This document shows positions 44,548 to 56,600 of a stretch of 64,000 nt of DNA, one piece after another (within the stretch, counting starts at the first letter, position 1; every line of letters starts with the position of its first letter). The notes below the pieces were generated by a model. That model was given only the letters and a program-made list of their open reading frames with translations. It did not search any database and had not been told where the DNA came from. Position numbers and translations under genes: made by a program. Origin of the DNA: Dipteris shenzhenensis (Eukaryota; Polypodiophyta; Polypodiopsida; Gleicheniales); the NCBI GenBank assembly GCA_047967505.1, contig CM106539.1; one strand, given 5' to 3'.

Positions 44548-45720
44548 AAAATACATCATTTGATGCATGAGAAAAAAGGTCCTCAAAACGATATAAAAAA
44601 TAACCAAGGTCGAGTCTGAAAATGCCACCTCAGCCCTATGGAAGTCTCCGAGAAGAAGGGGAAGCCCCTCCATCAGTGAGGAAAATAGGCCTCCTAGCAG
44701 TAGCTGCTCGAGAGGATCCTTGCATACTTGTTGAGATGGCCATTAAAGTATGTATAGTGTCTGTCCATATACTGGCCATAGTGTGGGAGGGGTGAACCTA
44801 GGACCCATCTAAAGCCTCACTCTCTAGTTATGCCACGTGGAAATGCTCACCAGTATCTCCCAAGAAGAGTCCACCCAGGCATGAATAGCCCTGAATGGTA
44901 AGACTGGAACATCATCCAGAGAACATGAGTCGACTAAGTGTCGTCTAATCACTAGGGCCCAAGAAGAGTCATGTCTCTCGAAAGAGACTTGAGGCCCCGA
45001 AAGAGAGCCAAGCAATTGCACCCCAAGTCATGAAGAAGGAGCTAAATATCTTAGCAATCCCCTTCTAAACAATCCTCACCTATCTGCAATCCCATAAGCA
45101 ATGATGAATTGTCTCCACATCAGAATGGCAATGAGAACATGTAGGGTCAGCTCCGAACCTAGACCTTCATAGGTTCACTGCAATCCCACCATGAATAGAA
45201 AGCCAGAAGAAGAGAGTGATTTTTCTATTCTTATGGGATTTCCAGAGTCTCCTCCAAAAAAATATCTGCAAATCCGCAGAAACAAGTAATAGGCATGTTA
45301 TCTATCTGCACCCAATCCACTGACAAGGTTGCATCAATCTGCTGAATTCTCCCTGCACTTCCTCTGAGATGACTAACCATCAGAAATTTTGTGTCCTCTC
45401 AAAGCTTTCCAGGATCCCGTAGTGGAGGCAGGTACCCTCTGCCAACTGGACCACTGCATGTAGTGAGAAGCACCAAGTGGTCTGCCATGCTCATCCAAAA
45501 TACTATCATTCCACATGACCGGCTGCCTATCAATCTCTTTGTGTGAGAAAGGAGGAACCTCCGAAGAGTAATTCTGAACCTGCCCAAGATTTCAGGATAG
45601 CAACCATAAGGGGGGAAGAAGGAGATCTGAGATAGGCTGAAGTAAAAATCCACCTGGTGCTATCCATCCAGTCTCCTCTCGACGAAGGTTTGCAGGATTG
45701 TATGTTGAGAGTTTTAAAAT
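44548..45720 (-). mobile_element. inverted LINE 3' fragment
   Basis: Reverse-complement homology to 42100-43320: the zf-RVT part at about 45090-45260 matches 42580-42750, the stretch at 45340-45400 matches 42150-42210, and the 3' end at 44548-44650 matches 43230-43326. It is tail to tail with the previous fragments. No intact frame. Confidence 0.75.
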
Positions 45721-46190
45721 CCTTCCACGACAGGCAAAAGTCCTAATACAACTAAACTATTAATGCCATTCTTTTCATGTAAATCATGGGCATAGGCACG
45801 ACTATGTTCCACCCAGCCAATGCCTACTGTAGTAAGCTCCAAAGATATGTAAGTAGAAAAACCTACATGCTACACATAGAGCCCACATATCCCTAGATGG
45901 ATCTAGTCTGCCAAATGTCATCATTTGAGAGCATCTCCTAAATGCATCATTTACCCCTCTCTTGGGATATCATTTAAATCACTTGCTCCTTGGCACACTT
46001 AATGCATTTAGACCCCTTAGCCTTGGATCCACCTAGTCTTGTGCCATGTCACCCTCACCAAGGACCTTGACCTTGATTCCTTTTGATCATTTACATGAAT
46101 CCCAAACAAATATAATACAAACATTGATACTTTAAAGGAAAATGTCCACTGACCCTTCCGAGGTCATGTTACCTCAACTTGAGTGTAACA
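45721..46190 (-). repeat. probable Gyp-2 3' LTR, left limit unknown
   Basis: On the minus strand, a purine tract GAAGAGGGAAGGAA (46191-46204) abuts TGTTACACTCAAG at 46190, which looks like the start of an LTR. I cannot find its other end; no second copy is in the window. Confidence 0.45.
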
Positions 46191-47922
46191 TTCCTTCCCT
46201 CTTCAGGCATCAGTGTCCTCAATGTGATAAAGTCTGGAAACACTCTCCATAACTGGTATATGGATTCCCAGGTAGCTTCTAATAGAGGTAAACCATGCCA
46301 TGCAACCAACACCATGGGTATCTTCCGATCATGTACTTGCATTGTTCCTTGGTCCAGGATTCTTGTTGGTTTGCGTCTTGCATTATCCTTTATCTCCTGC
46401 AACAAAACAACACCCTCGATTAGTGAGTCACTTGTATGCAAAATTTTATTTAAATGAGAAACATGAAACAATGGGTGCACCTTACAACCGTGTGGTAATT
46501 CTAATTTATAGGCCCCCTTGCCTATTCTTTTTAGAATTAACCACAGCCAATATCGGGGTAATAACTTAGCACACTCTCCTGCAGTCAAAGACTTAGAGTG
46601 CGAAGGAACTCTGAGAAAAACTTTTTCTCCTTCCTTAAATTCTCTAACAGATCTGTTTTCATCCGCATACACCTTAGCTCTATCCATAGCTTGGTGGATG
46701 TTAGCTCTTACAAATGCTAGCATCTCCCGCATTTGAACCACAAAGTTCACGGCACTAGGCACTTTCTGAGGTACTCCAACTGTAGTTGGATTTACTGGTC
46801 TATAACCATAGTTCAGCTCAAACGGAGTGAACCCTGTAGAGGAATGTTTTCTATCATTGTAGGCAAATTCTAACAATGGCAACCATTTGTCCCACGTATG
46901 TTGCCTCAATGAAACAATGTATGCTCTAAGCATATACTCTAAAATTTGGTTGATTCTTTTTGTCTAACCATCCATTTCTGGATGATCCCCACTACTCATT
47001 CCCAACTCAGTCCTTAGTGTTTCAAACACTGCAGTCCAAAAATGACTGGTAAATTTGAAATCCCTGTCTGACACTATGGATTTGGGTAATCCATGCAAAC
47101 GAAATATATGTTTAATCAACAAATCCGCCACTTGCGGGGCACTAACAGACTCTGTAGTTGGAATGAAGTGAGCCATCTTGGTAAGACGATCAACTATCAC
47201 AAGGATAGAATCATATCCACCTTGTTGTAGGTAGACCTGCAATAAAGTCCATGGAAATGCTCTCTCACCTACCTAGTGGTATTTCCAAAGGCTGTAAAAG
47301 TCCAGTGGGCTTCACCTGCTCTTCCTTACTCAGTTGACACAAAAAACGTGTCTCATATTCATGAATATGTTTTTTCATTTTCGGCCAAAACAAATCTCGC
47401 TTCATGAGATCATACGTTTTCTCGACTCCTGGATGTCCTGCACATGGGCTATCATGGCATTGTTGAATGACTCTCTATCTGAGATCATTCTGCCTAGATA
47501 CTACTACCTTCTCATTTCTTTTCAGCATACCATCTCTTATGGTATATTTTGCATAAGTTTGGCCTTTTCTGGATGCCAGGTCACCCTTTTCCCCGAATTT
47601 GAATACATGAGCCTTAGGCCAAAGGCTCTGGACGTACTCGTCCACCTTTTGAGTTTCTTTAATCTTAGTCATTAGAGCACTCTCTAATACCGTGAAACTC
47701 ATATAATGCATAATGCGTGACAACGCATCAGCAACTTTATTATCCTTCCCTCTTCGGTACTGAATCATCAAGTTAAACTTCTACATGAGTTCTGCCCACC
47801 TAGTTTGGCAGCCTCTCAAGTCAAGTTGTTTACACTGGTCCTGAGACCACAGCTTGTTTTATGGTGTTAAAACTTTCCTGTTGATTTTGTCCCCATATAA
47901 AAGGTACTTTATCTGAGGTCAG
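46169..47922 (-). pseudogene. pol: Gyp-2 pol remnant: RNase H junction, integrase, chromodomain
   Basis: On the minus strand: the reverse transcriptase end (QESFNTIKQAVVSGPV, near 47850) jumps to LDLRGCQTRWAELM and YRRGKDNKVADALSR, so the RNase H core is deleted near 47833. Integrase follows: the catalytic MDFI region near 47246 with a frameshift, GGYDSILVIVDRLTKMAHF, IVSDRDFKFTSHFW, and the third catalytic position, where a TAG precedes TKRINQ, so the usual Glu is Lys. The C-terminus has KVHPLFHVSHL and a chromodomain-like LVAWHGLPLLEATWE segment. The frame ends about 20 bases into the LTR. Nonfunctional. Confidence 0.85.
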
Positions 47923-50900
47923 TGTAAAGAAAGAGGGAGAGAGATAGGAGACTCAAGTTCAGCTTTCTTCACAACACACAAAAGAGAGAGGACACAAGGT
48001 TGGAGGGTGAAGCCTTTCTTCACTTTTGCACACAACAACAATACAATAGAAGAGGGAAATACCCTATATGTCAAAACCTAGAATACGTGGTTCATATGTG
48101 AACCCAAACCAAAAACATACGTGGTAGTCTAACTACACCACGAGTACAACTAACATAGGCGGTGACATAAATGATAGTCATCCAGGAGATATGTCGGGGA
48201 TAGAGCTTGATATCTCAACACTCCCCCTCAAGCTCAAATCCATCTCACATACACCAAGCAAGCTCCTAAATCTGCGAAGCTTCTCGGTACCCAATGCCTT
48301 CGTAAAGATATCAGCCACCTGCTCCTCAGTGCTGACATAGACAAGATCAATCTCACCAGCTAGAACCTTCTCTCTCACAAAGTGATAATGCACCTCAATG
48401 TGCTTCGTTCTAGCATGATAAACTGGGTTATTAGCAAGCATGATGCTGCTAATGTTGTCACAATGAATGACAACTGCTGCATGAACTGACTGTCCCATAT
48501 CTGCAAGTAGCTTCCGTAACCAAGCTACCTCACATGCAGCCATTGCTGCACCCCTGTACTCAGCCTCTGTGCTCGACAAGGCAACTGTTGGCTGCTTCTT
48601 GCTGCTCCAACTGATGGCACCACTCCCAAGGGAAAACATAAAACCACTAGTAGATCTCCTGTCTGAGACACTACCAGCCCAGTCAGCATCTGTGTATCCA
48701 TGTACCTGTAATGCACACCCAGCTTCATAAAACAGTCCATAATGCAATGTGGACTTCACATACCGCAGTATGCGCCTAGCCGCATCCAAATGTGGCTTCC
48801 TCGGTGCCTGCATAAACTGACTCACCAGCCCCACAGCATAGCTCAAATCTGGTCTGGTTATAGTCATGTAAATCAAGCTACCTACTATGCGCCTGTACAT
48901 AGTAATATCTTCAAGAAGCTCACCTGTTTCTGCATTGAGCTTCACATTCTGCTCCAATGGAACAGAAATAGGCTTACAGCCTGTCATCCCATATTTGGAC
49001 AGCATGTCCAAACCGTATTGCCTTTGCAACAGCCATATCCCACTCGGGGATCTAATAACCTCAATGCCCAAGAAGTAACGCAGCTCTCCCAAATCCTTCA
49101 TCTCAAATTTCTGCTTCAACAGCAGCTTCACTTCATTAATGTCTGCATCACTATCACCTGTAATAATCAAGTCATCAACATAGATGACTATAAGCACAAT
49201 CCCTCTGTTTGTTCTTTTCACATAAAGTGAAAAATCTGAATTGGAAATCTGAAATCCAATAGTGACAAGATATTGCCCTATCTTGTCTAACCATGCCCTC
49301 GGCGCCTGTTTTAAGCCATACAAGGCTTTGCGCAACCTGCATACAAAATCGGGGTGTGCATTATCCTCATAACCTTCTGGTTGCATCATATAAACCGCTT
49401 CCTGCAAGTCACCATGCAAGAAGGCATTTTTCACATCCATCTGATGCAAAGACCATCCCTTTGCAGCAGCCATAGCAATTACTGCTCTCACGGTTGCCAT
49501 CCTTGCAACTGGGCTGAAAGTTTCCTCATAGTCAATTCCATATGTCTGTGCAAAACCTTTGGCAACCAATCTTGCCTTGTACCTGCTAACAGACCCATCA
49601 GCATTGTGCTTTACTTTGTAAACCCACTTGCAGCCAATAGCCTTCTTATCATGAGGCAAAGGCATCAAATCCCAAGTGTGGTTTGCATCCAAGCAGCCAT
49701 CTCTTCATCCATAGCTGCTTCCCAATTTTTATGCCCTGCTGCATCCTCAAAACATGTGGGCTCTGGCTCCTCTAGAACCTTGACCATATAAGCATAGTGA
49801 TGTGCTGTATACCCATCATATCTCAGCCTGTCAACTGGATACTTAATACGAGTGGACCTCCGTACAACTGGATCAGTTGCAGGCATCTTTAAATCATTTC
49901 TGCTTTTCCTTGCACCAGGTGTAACAACAGAAGGAATCCCAAGTTCCTCATCAAGGCTCATTTCAGAGCCGCTTGACTCTCCATCAACATGAGAGCTACC
50001 AGCAGACACATCAAATACTGGAGCATGGTCCACTTTTTCTTTTCCCTTATGTGATACCTGCACAGCACTATCAGGACTGCCATGTGACGATTCACTAGAT
50101 CTCAATCTCCCTGTCCATGCATTAGATCCACTAGTAGAGGACTCTCTGGGTCCACTCAAGGCTTGAGATTGCTGCTCTGCATTTATTGCAGCATTCCCAT
50201 TTCCTGCATCTGCATCTCCTACCATAACAGTTGGTGCATACCAGCTGCTCATTTCATCAAAAACAACATCTCTGCTCACTTGCATTTTGCGGGTGGAAGG
50301 GTTATAACAGCGATACCCTTTCTGGTGCTGAGCATATCCAATAAAGATGCATTTTTCTGCCTTTGGATCCAGCTTTGTTCTCTTCTCATCAGGAACATGA
50401 ACATAAGCTATGCAACCAAATACCTTCAAGTGAGAAATATCTAGTTTTTTGGCCTGTATACATTTCTTCAGGCGTCATGCCATGGACAGCTGCAGTGGGG
50501 GTTCTGTTCATAATATAAACAGCAGTTGCTACTGCTTCAGCCCAAAAATAATCAGGCATGTTTTTCTCATTTAGGATCGCCCGTCCTACTTCTGCAATAT
50601 GCCTGTTCTTCCTTTCTGCAACCCCATTCTGCTGAGGGGTAGACCTGCATGAGTACTTCCTTTGAATTCCCTGTTCTTTCAGATATTCACAAAATTCTTC
50701 TGAAAAGTACTCTCCCCCTCCATCAGATCTTAGCACTTTAATATGCACACCTTTCTCTTTTTCAACCATGGCCTTAAAAGCCTTGAAATGGCTGAACACT
50801 TCACTTTTGTGCTTCATAAAATAAATCCACACCTTCCTAGTGTAGTCATCAATAAACGTCACATAATAATGGCATCCACCAATAGAAGCAGCTTTGGTTG

Positions 50901-53355
50901 TCCAAACATCTGAATGGATCACTTCCAAAGGTCTTCTGCTCACCTTAGCATTTTTGGGAAATGCATGTCTGGCCTGCTTACCCATTTGGCATGCTTCACA
51001 TACCTTTTGCATTCCCTCAACTCTGAATTTAGGCAAACCTGCAACAATGTTTTTCGTTTGCATAGATTTCAGCCTTTGTATATTCACGTGCCCAATGCGC
51101 TTGTGCCATATCTCAATATCTGCAATGACACCTCTTCCATGCGCAAACATAGCAGCTTTCACCTCAGGCATATCAACATCCAAGGTGAACATTCTGCCAT
51201 TTTTGTTGCCTTTCGCAACCAAGCGGCACTTATTTTTCAAGTCCTCAACGAAGCATCCATCAGGGTTAAATCTAACCTGCAGACCTTGCTCAACCATCTG
51301 GCCAACTGAAACCAGGTTCTTAGTGATTTTTGGAACATGAAGTACATCTGCCAAGTACTTTGTTTTGCCATCCTGCATAGCCAATGGCACTTTACCAACC
51401 TGCGTAATTGGGTGCGCAGTATCATCACCTGTTTCAACATAACCTGGCTTATCCAAATTTCTGACATCATGAAACCACTCACCATGACTGGTCATGTGGT
51501 TAGAGGCACCTGAATCAACATACCAAACATCATTGCAAGCTGCAGCATCTCCTGACATGGAGTTAACCATATGCTGCATCACAAAAAGGTGCTCATTTCT
51601 GTCGTCACCATGCCCACTTGATGATGCATAGTTGCTTTGCTGCAACTTCCCACTTTTGATGTCATTCTGTTTTTTATAGCATGTATTCTCCTTGTGTCCA
51701 GGCTTTCCACAATAATAGCATTCTGTGCTGCTATTTACTTGCTGGTTCCTTTGCCATGAACCACGGCCTCTTTGGCTCCCCCTGCCTCTAGAACTACCAC
51801 GTCCTCCTCCATAGGACTGGTTTCCCTGTTGTTGCTGTTGGTTCTGATTTCCTGCATAGCCACCAGAACGGCCTCTTCCTCTACCCCTGCCTCTACCTGT
51901 ATTCGAGTAGAAAGCAGTCTCTTGAGAAGTTGAGGTGGCTGAACCACCATTCCTTTGCTCTTCACTCAGCAAGAGAGCAATAAGTTCCTGAAAATCAGGA
52001 AATGTTTCACGGACTCCAATGGATGTCCGAAATTGTGCATAATCTTTCCCAAGACCATTCAAGGTCACGGACACTAAGTCCTCATCATCAACAGGTGCTC
52101 CAATGGAGGCAAGAGAATCTGCAAGGCCTTTCACCTTCAAGGAATACTCATTTATATTCAGATTTTTCCTTTGCACATTGTGCAACTCCTGCTTTAGCTG
52201 CATCTTTCGTGCTTTGGTATTTGTGCTATACAGCTTCACCAATGTATCCCATGCCTCCTTAGGCGTCTCTAGATCCTGTATATGCACAATCATAGAATCT
52301 GAAATGCTAACGGACAGCCAATACAGGCATTTTCTGGCTTTTTCATGCCATTCTTTAAAGGCCTTCAATTCAGCAGGAGTGGGAGCAGCACCCAAAACTG
52401 GTTCTGCAGTTTCACCACTGATGTAATCCCAAACTCCCTTTCCCATAAAGAAGTTTGTCATCCTGAACTTCCATGCTTGGAAGTTATTCTTGTCAAGCTT
52501 CTCACTGACAATGGTAGACAGATTCTCAGACATTTTACAAATCACAAATTGCAACAGCAACCTGTAAACACAGCAAATGCCTCACAAGGGCAAATAGCAA
52601 AACTTCTACGAAAAGCCTCACAGGGGCAGATCTGCAACACTGACGAAAGTGGTATTTCACCACACAGTCACTTCCTCGTGACAATTTTGCATCAACAGGC
52701 AACAGGCATGAATCTGCAACTCCCAATATCTCTGCACATAGGCATACAATGCAATTTCTGTGGCGCCTTTCCACCGACTAGCCGCGCGGTGGTCGCACAG
52801 CAAAAACAGTGCCTTTTTCTGAGTGCCTGCGAAGAACTTCCGCCTTCAAAACGGGCCCCGAAACGGCCTTCAAAACGGGCCGCACCGCGAAGGGCCTCTC
52901 AATCTGAAGCAGTGCACTCCTGCACTTCTGGCTGTGCTACCTGCAGAGATTTGCTCCCAAACTCAAAATAGGAAAGCTACACTGGTCCTCTTACCAGGAC
53001 ACCACAAACTTGGCTAGCTTTCTTGAGCTCCTTACCACGAACAAGGCACTGATACCATGTAAAGAAAGAGGGAGAGAGATAGGAGACTCAAGTTCAGCTT
53101 TCTTCACAACACACAAAAGAGAGAGGACACAAGGTTGGAGGGTGAAGCCTTTCTTCACTTTTGCACACAACAACAATACAATAGAAGAGGGAAATACCCT
53201 ATATGTCAAAACCTAGAATACGTGGTTCATATGTGAACCCAAACCAAAAACATACGTGGTAGTCTAACTACACCACGAGTACAACTAACATAGGCGGTGA
53301 CATAAATGATAGTCATCCAGGAGATATGTCGGGGATAGAGCTTGATATCTCAACA
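47923..53355 (-). mobile_element. Cop-B copy 3: full-length Ty1/copia element
   Basis: LTRs 47923-48220 and 53058-53355, 298 bp each and identical by eye, with the target duplication GTCAG at 47918-47922 and 53356-53360. The primer-site complement (GCACTGATACCA, one mismatch) abuts the right LTR and the purine tract abuts the left. Inserted in Gyp-2; removing it with one target copy joins the two Gyp-2 parts in the conserved TDLTSDKVPF context. Confidence 0.95.
48178..52533 (-). pseudogene. gag-pol: Cop-B copy 3 gag-pol polyprotein, two single-base shifts
   Basis: ATG at 52531-52533; about 1,450 codons in all. By residue: gag 1-200, RG-rich 213-262, knuckle CYYCGKPGHKENTC 272-285 (intact), protease Asp 340, integrase zinc ligands His477/His481/Cys512/Cys515, core Asp542, Asp604 and Glu640 (a D,D35E pattern), YVDD at 49171-49182, then RNase H. 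Only two lesions stand out: an extra T in the run at 50445-50450, shifting the frame after about codon 694, and one G missing near 49692, which restores it. All catalytic motifs I can see are intact. It is the best-preserved copy; the two indels could be sequencing errors. Confidence 0.9.
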
Positions 53356-53638
53356 GTCAGATCAGTCAATGGCGATACTATTTCAGAATATCCTTTGATA
53401 TGCCTTCGATAAAATTGGACAAATTCCAAGAATGATCAACACTTATTTCATTAATTTTGGACTTTGTTGACTCTGTGCCAACATGAACTTATGAAGAAAG
53501 AGAAGGTGTTACAACTTTGTGATACAACTTCTAGACACAACTCTGTGTTACGACTTTGTGTAACAACTTTGTGTTACAACTTCTACATGTAGAGAGAGAA
53601 TGTGTTGCGACTTTGTGACACAAATTTGTGTTACAACT

Positions 53639-56600
53639 TGTTGAGATATCAAGCTCTATCCCCGACATATCTCCTGGATGACTATCATTTATGTCACCGC
53701 CTATGTTAGTTGTACTCGTGGTGTAGTTAGACTACCACGTATGTTTTTGGTTTGGGTTCACATATGAACCACGTATTCTAGGTTTTGACATATAGGGTAT
53801 TTCCCTCTTCTATTGTATTGTTGTTGTGTGCAAAGGTGAAGAAAGGCTTCACCCTCCAACCTTGTGTCCTCTCTCTTTTGTGTGTTGTGAAGAAAGCTGA
53901 ACTTGAGTCTCCTATCTCTCTCCCTTATTCTTTACATGGTATCAGAGCCTTGTTCGTGGTAAGGAGCTCAAGAAAGCTAGCCAAGTTTGTGGTGTCCTGG
54001 TAAGAGGACCAGTGTAGCTTTCCTATTTCGAGTTTGGGAGCAAATCTCTGCAGGTAGCACAGCCAGAAGTGCAGGAGTGCACTGCTTCAGATTGAGAGGG
54101 CCTTCGAGGTGCGGCGAGAGCGCAGTATCTGATTTGAGGCCGTTTCGGGGCCCGTTTTGAAGGCGGAAGTTCTTCGCAGGCACTCAGAAAAAGGCCCGGT
54201 TTTTGCTGTGCGACCACCGCGCGGCTAGTCGGTGGAAAGGTGCCATAGAAATTGCATCGTATGCCTATGTGCAGAGATATTGGGAGTTGCAGATTCATGC
54301 CTGTTGCCTGTTGATGCAAAATCGTCACGAGGAAGTGACTGTGTGGTGAAATACCACTTTCGTCAGTGTTGCAGATCTGCCCCTGTGAGGCTCTTTGCAG
54401 AAGTTTTGCTATTTGCCCTTCTGAGGCATTTGCTGTGTTTACAGGTTGCTGTTGCAATTCATGATTTGTAAAATGTCTAAGAATCTGTCTACCATTGTCA
54501 GTGAGAAGCTTGACAAGAACAACTTCCAAGCATGGAAGTTCAGGATGACAAACTTCTTTATGGGAAAGGGAGTTTGGGATTACATCAGTGGTGAAACTGC
54601 AGAACCAGTTTTGGGTGCTGCTCCCACTCCTGCTGAATTGAAGGCCTTTAAAGAATGGCATGAAAAAGCCAGAAAATGCCTGTATTGGCTATCCATTAGC
54701 ATTTCAGATTCTATGATTGTGCATATACAGGATCTAGAGACGCCTAAGGAGGCATGGGATACATTGGTGAAGCTGTATATAGCACAAATACCAAAGCACG
54801 AAAGATGCAGCTAAAGCAGGAGTTGCACAATGTGCAAAGGAAAAATCTGAATATAAATGAGTATTCCTTGAAGGTGAAAGGCCTTGCAGATTCTCTTGCC
54901 TCCATTGGAGCACCTGTTGATGATGAGGACTTAGTGTCCGTGACCTTGAATGGTCTTGGGAAAGATTATGCACAATTTCGGACATCCATTGGAGTCCGTG
55001 AAACATTTCCTGATTTTCAGGAACTTATTGCTCTCTTGCTGAGTGAAGAGCAAAGGAATGGTGGTTCAGCCACCTCAACTTCTCAAGAGACTGCTTTCTA
55101 CTCGAATATAGGTAGAGGCAGGGGTAGAGGAAGAGGCCGTTCTGGTGGCCGTGCAGGAAATCAGAACCAACAGCAACAACAGGAAAACCAGTCCTATGGA
55201 GGAGGACGTGGTAGTTCTAGAGGCAGGGGGAGCCAAAGAGGCCGTGGTTCATGGCAAAGGAACCAGCAAGTAAATAGCAGCACAGAATGCTATTATTGTG
55301 GAAAGCCTGGACACAAGGAGAATACATGCTATAAAAAGCAGAATGACATCAAAAGTGGGAAGTTGCAGCAAAGCAACTATGCATCATCAAGTGGGCATGG
55401 TGACGACAGAAATGAGCACCTTTTTGTGATGCAGCATATGGTTAACTCCATGTCAGGAGATGCTGCAGCTTGCAATGATGTTTGGTATGTTGATTCAGGT
55501 GCCTCTAACCACATGACCAGTCATGGTGAGTGGTTTCATGATGTCAGAAATTTGGATAAGCCAGGTTATGTTGAAACAGGTGATGATACTGCGCACCCAA
55601 TTACGCAGGTTGGTAAAGTGCCATTGGCTATGCAGGATGGCAAAACAAAGTACTTGGCAGATGTACTTCATGTTCCAAAAATCACTAAGAACCTGGTTTC
55701 AGTTGGCCAGATGGTTGAGCAAGGTCTGCAGGTTAGATTTAATCCTGATGGATGCTTTGTTGAGGACTTGAAAAATAAATGCCGCTTGGTTGTGAAAGGC
55801 AACAAAAATGGAAGAATGTTCACCTTGGATGTTGATATGCCTGAGGTGAAAGCTGCTATGTTTGCGCATGGGAGAGGTGTCATTGCAGATATTGAGATAT
55901 GGCACAAGTGCATTGGGCACGTGAATATACAAAGGCTGAAATCTATGCAAACGAAAAACATTGTTGCAGGTTTGCCTAAATTCAGAGTTGAGGGAATACA
56001 AAAGGTATGTGAAGCATGCCAAATGGGTAAGCAGGCCAGACATGCATTTCCCAAAAATGCTAAGGTGAGCAGAAGACCTTTGGAAGTGATCCATTCAGAT
56101 GTTTGGACAACCAAAGCTGCTTCTATTGGTGGATGCCATTATTATGTGACGTTTATTGATGACTACACTATTATGAAGCACAAAAGTGAAGTGTTCAGCC
56201 ATTTCAAGGCTTTTAAGGCCATGGTTGAAAAAGAGAAAGGTGTGCATATTAAAGTGCTAAGATCTGATGGAGGGGGAGAGTACTTTTCAGAAGAATTTTG
56301 TGAATATTTGAAAGAACAGGGAATTCAAAGGAAGTACTCATGCAGGTCTACCCCTCAGCAGAATGGGGTTGCATAAGGAAGAACAGGCATATTGCAGAAG
56401 TAGGACGGGCGATCCTAAATGAGAAAAACATGCCTGATTATTTTTGGACTGAAGCAGTAGCAACTGCTGTTTATATTATGAACAGAACCCCCACTGCAGC
56501 TGTCCATGGCATGACGCCTGAAGAAATGTATACAGGCCAAAAACCAGATATTTCTCACTTGAAGGTATTTGGTTGCATAGCTTATGTTCATGTTCCTGAT

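Larger units (their letters stand above)
46191..53464 (-). mobile_element. Gyp-2: chromovirus-type Ty3/gypsy fragment hosting Cop-B copy 3
   Basis: Minus strand, in two parts, 46191-47922 and 53361-53464, separated by Cop-B3 and its GTCAG duplication. It contains the end of reverse transcriptase, a junction with most of RNase H missing, integrase and a chromodomain. The right edge at 53464 meets the 5' LTR of Gyp-1 copy 3, so the rest of Gyp-2 lies beyond that element or was lost. Confidence 0.85.
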
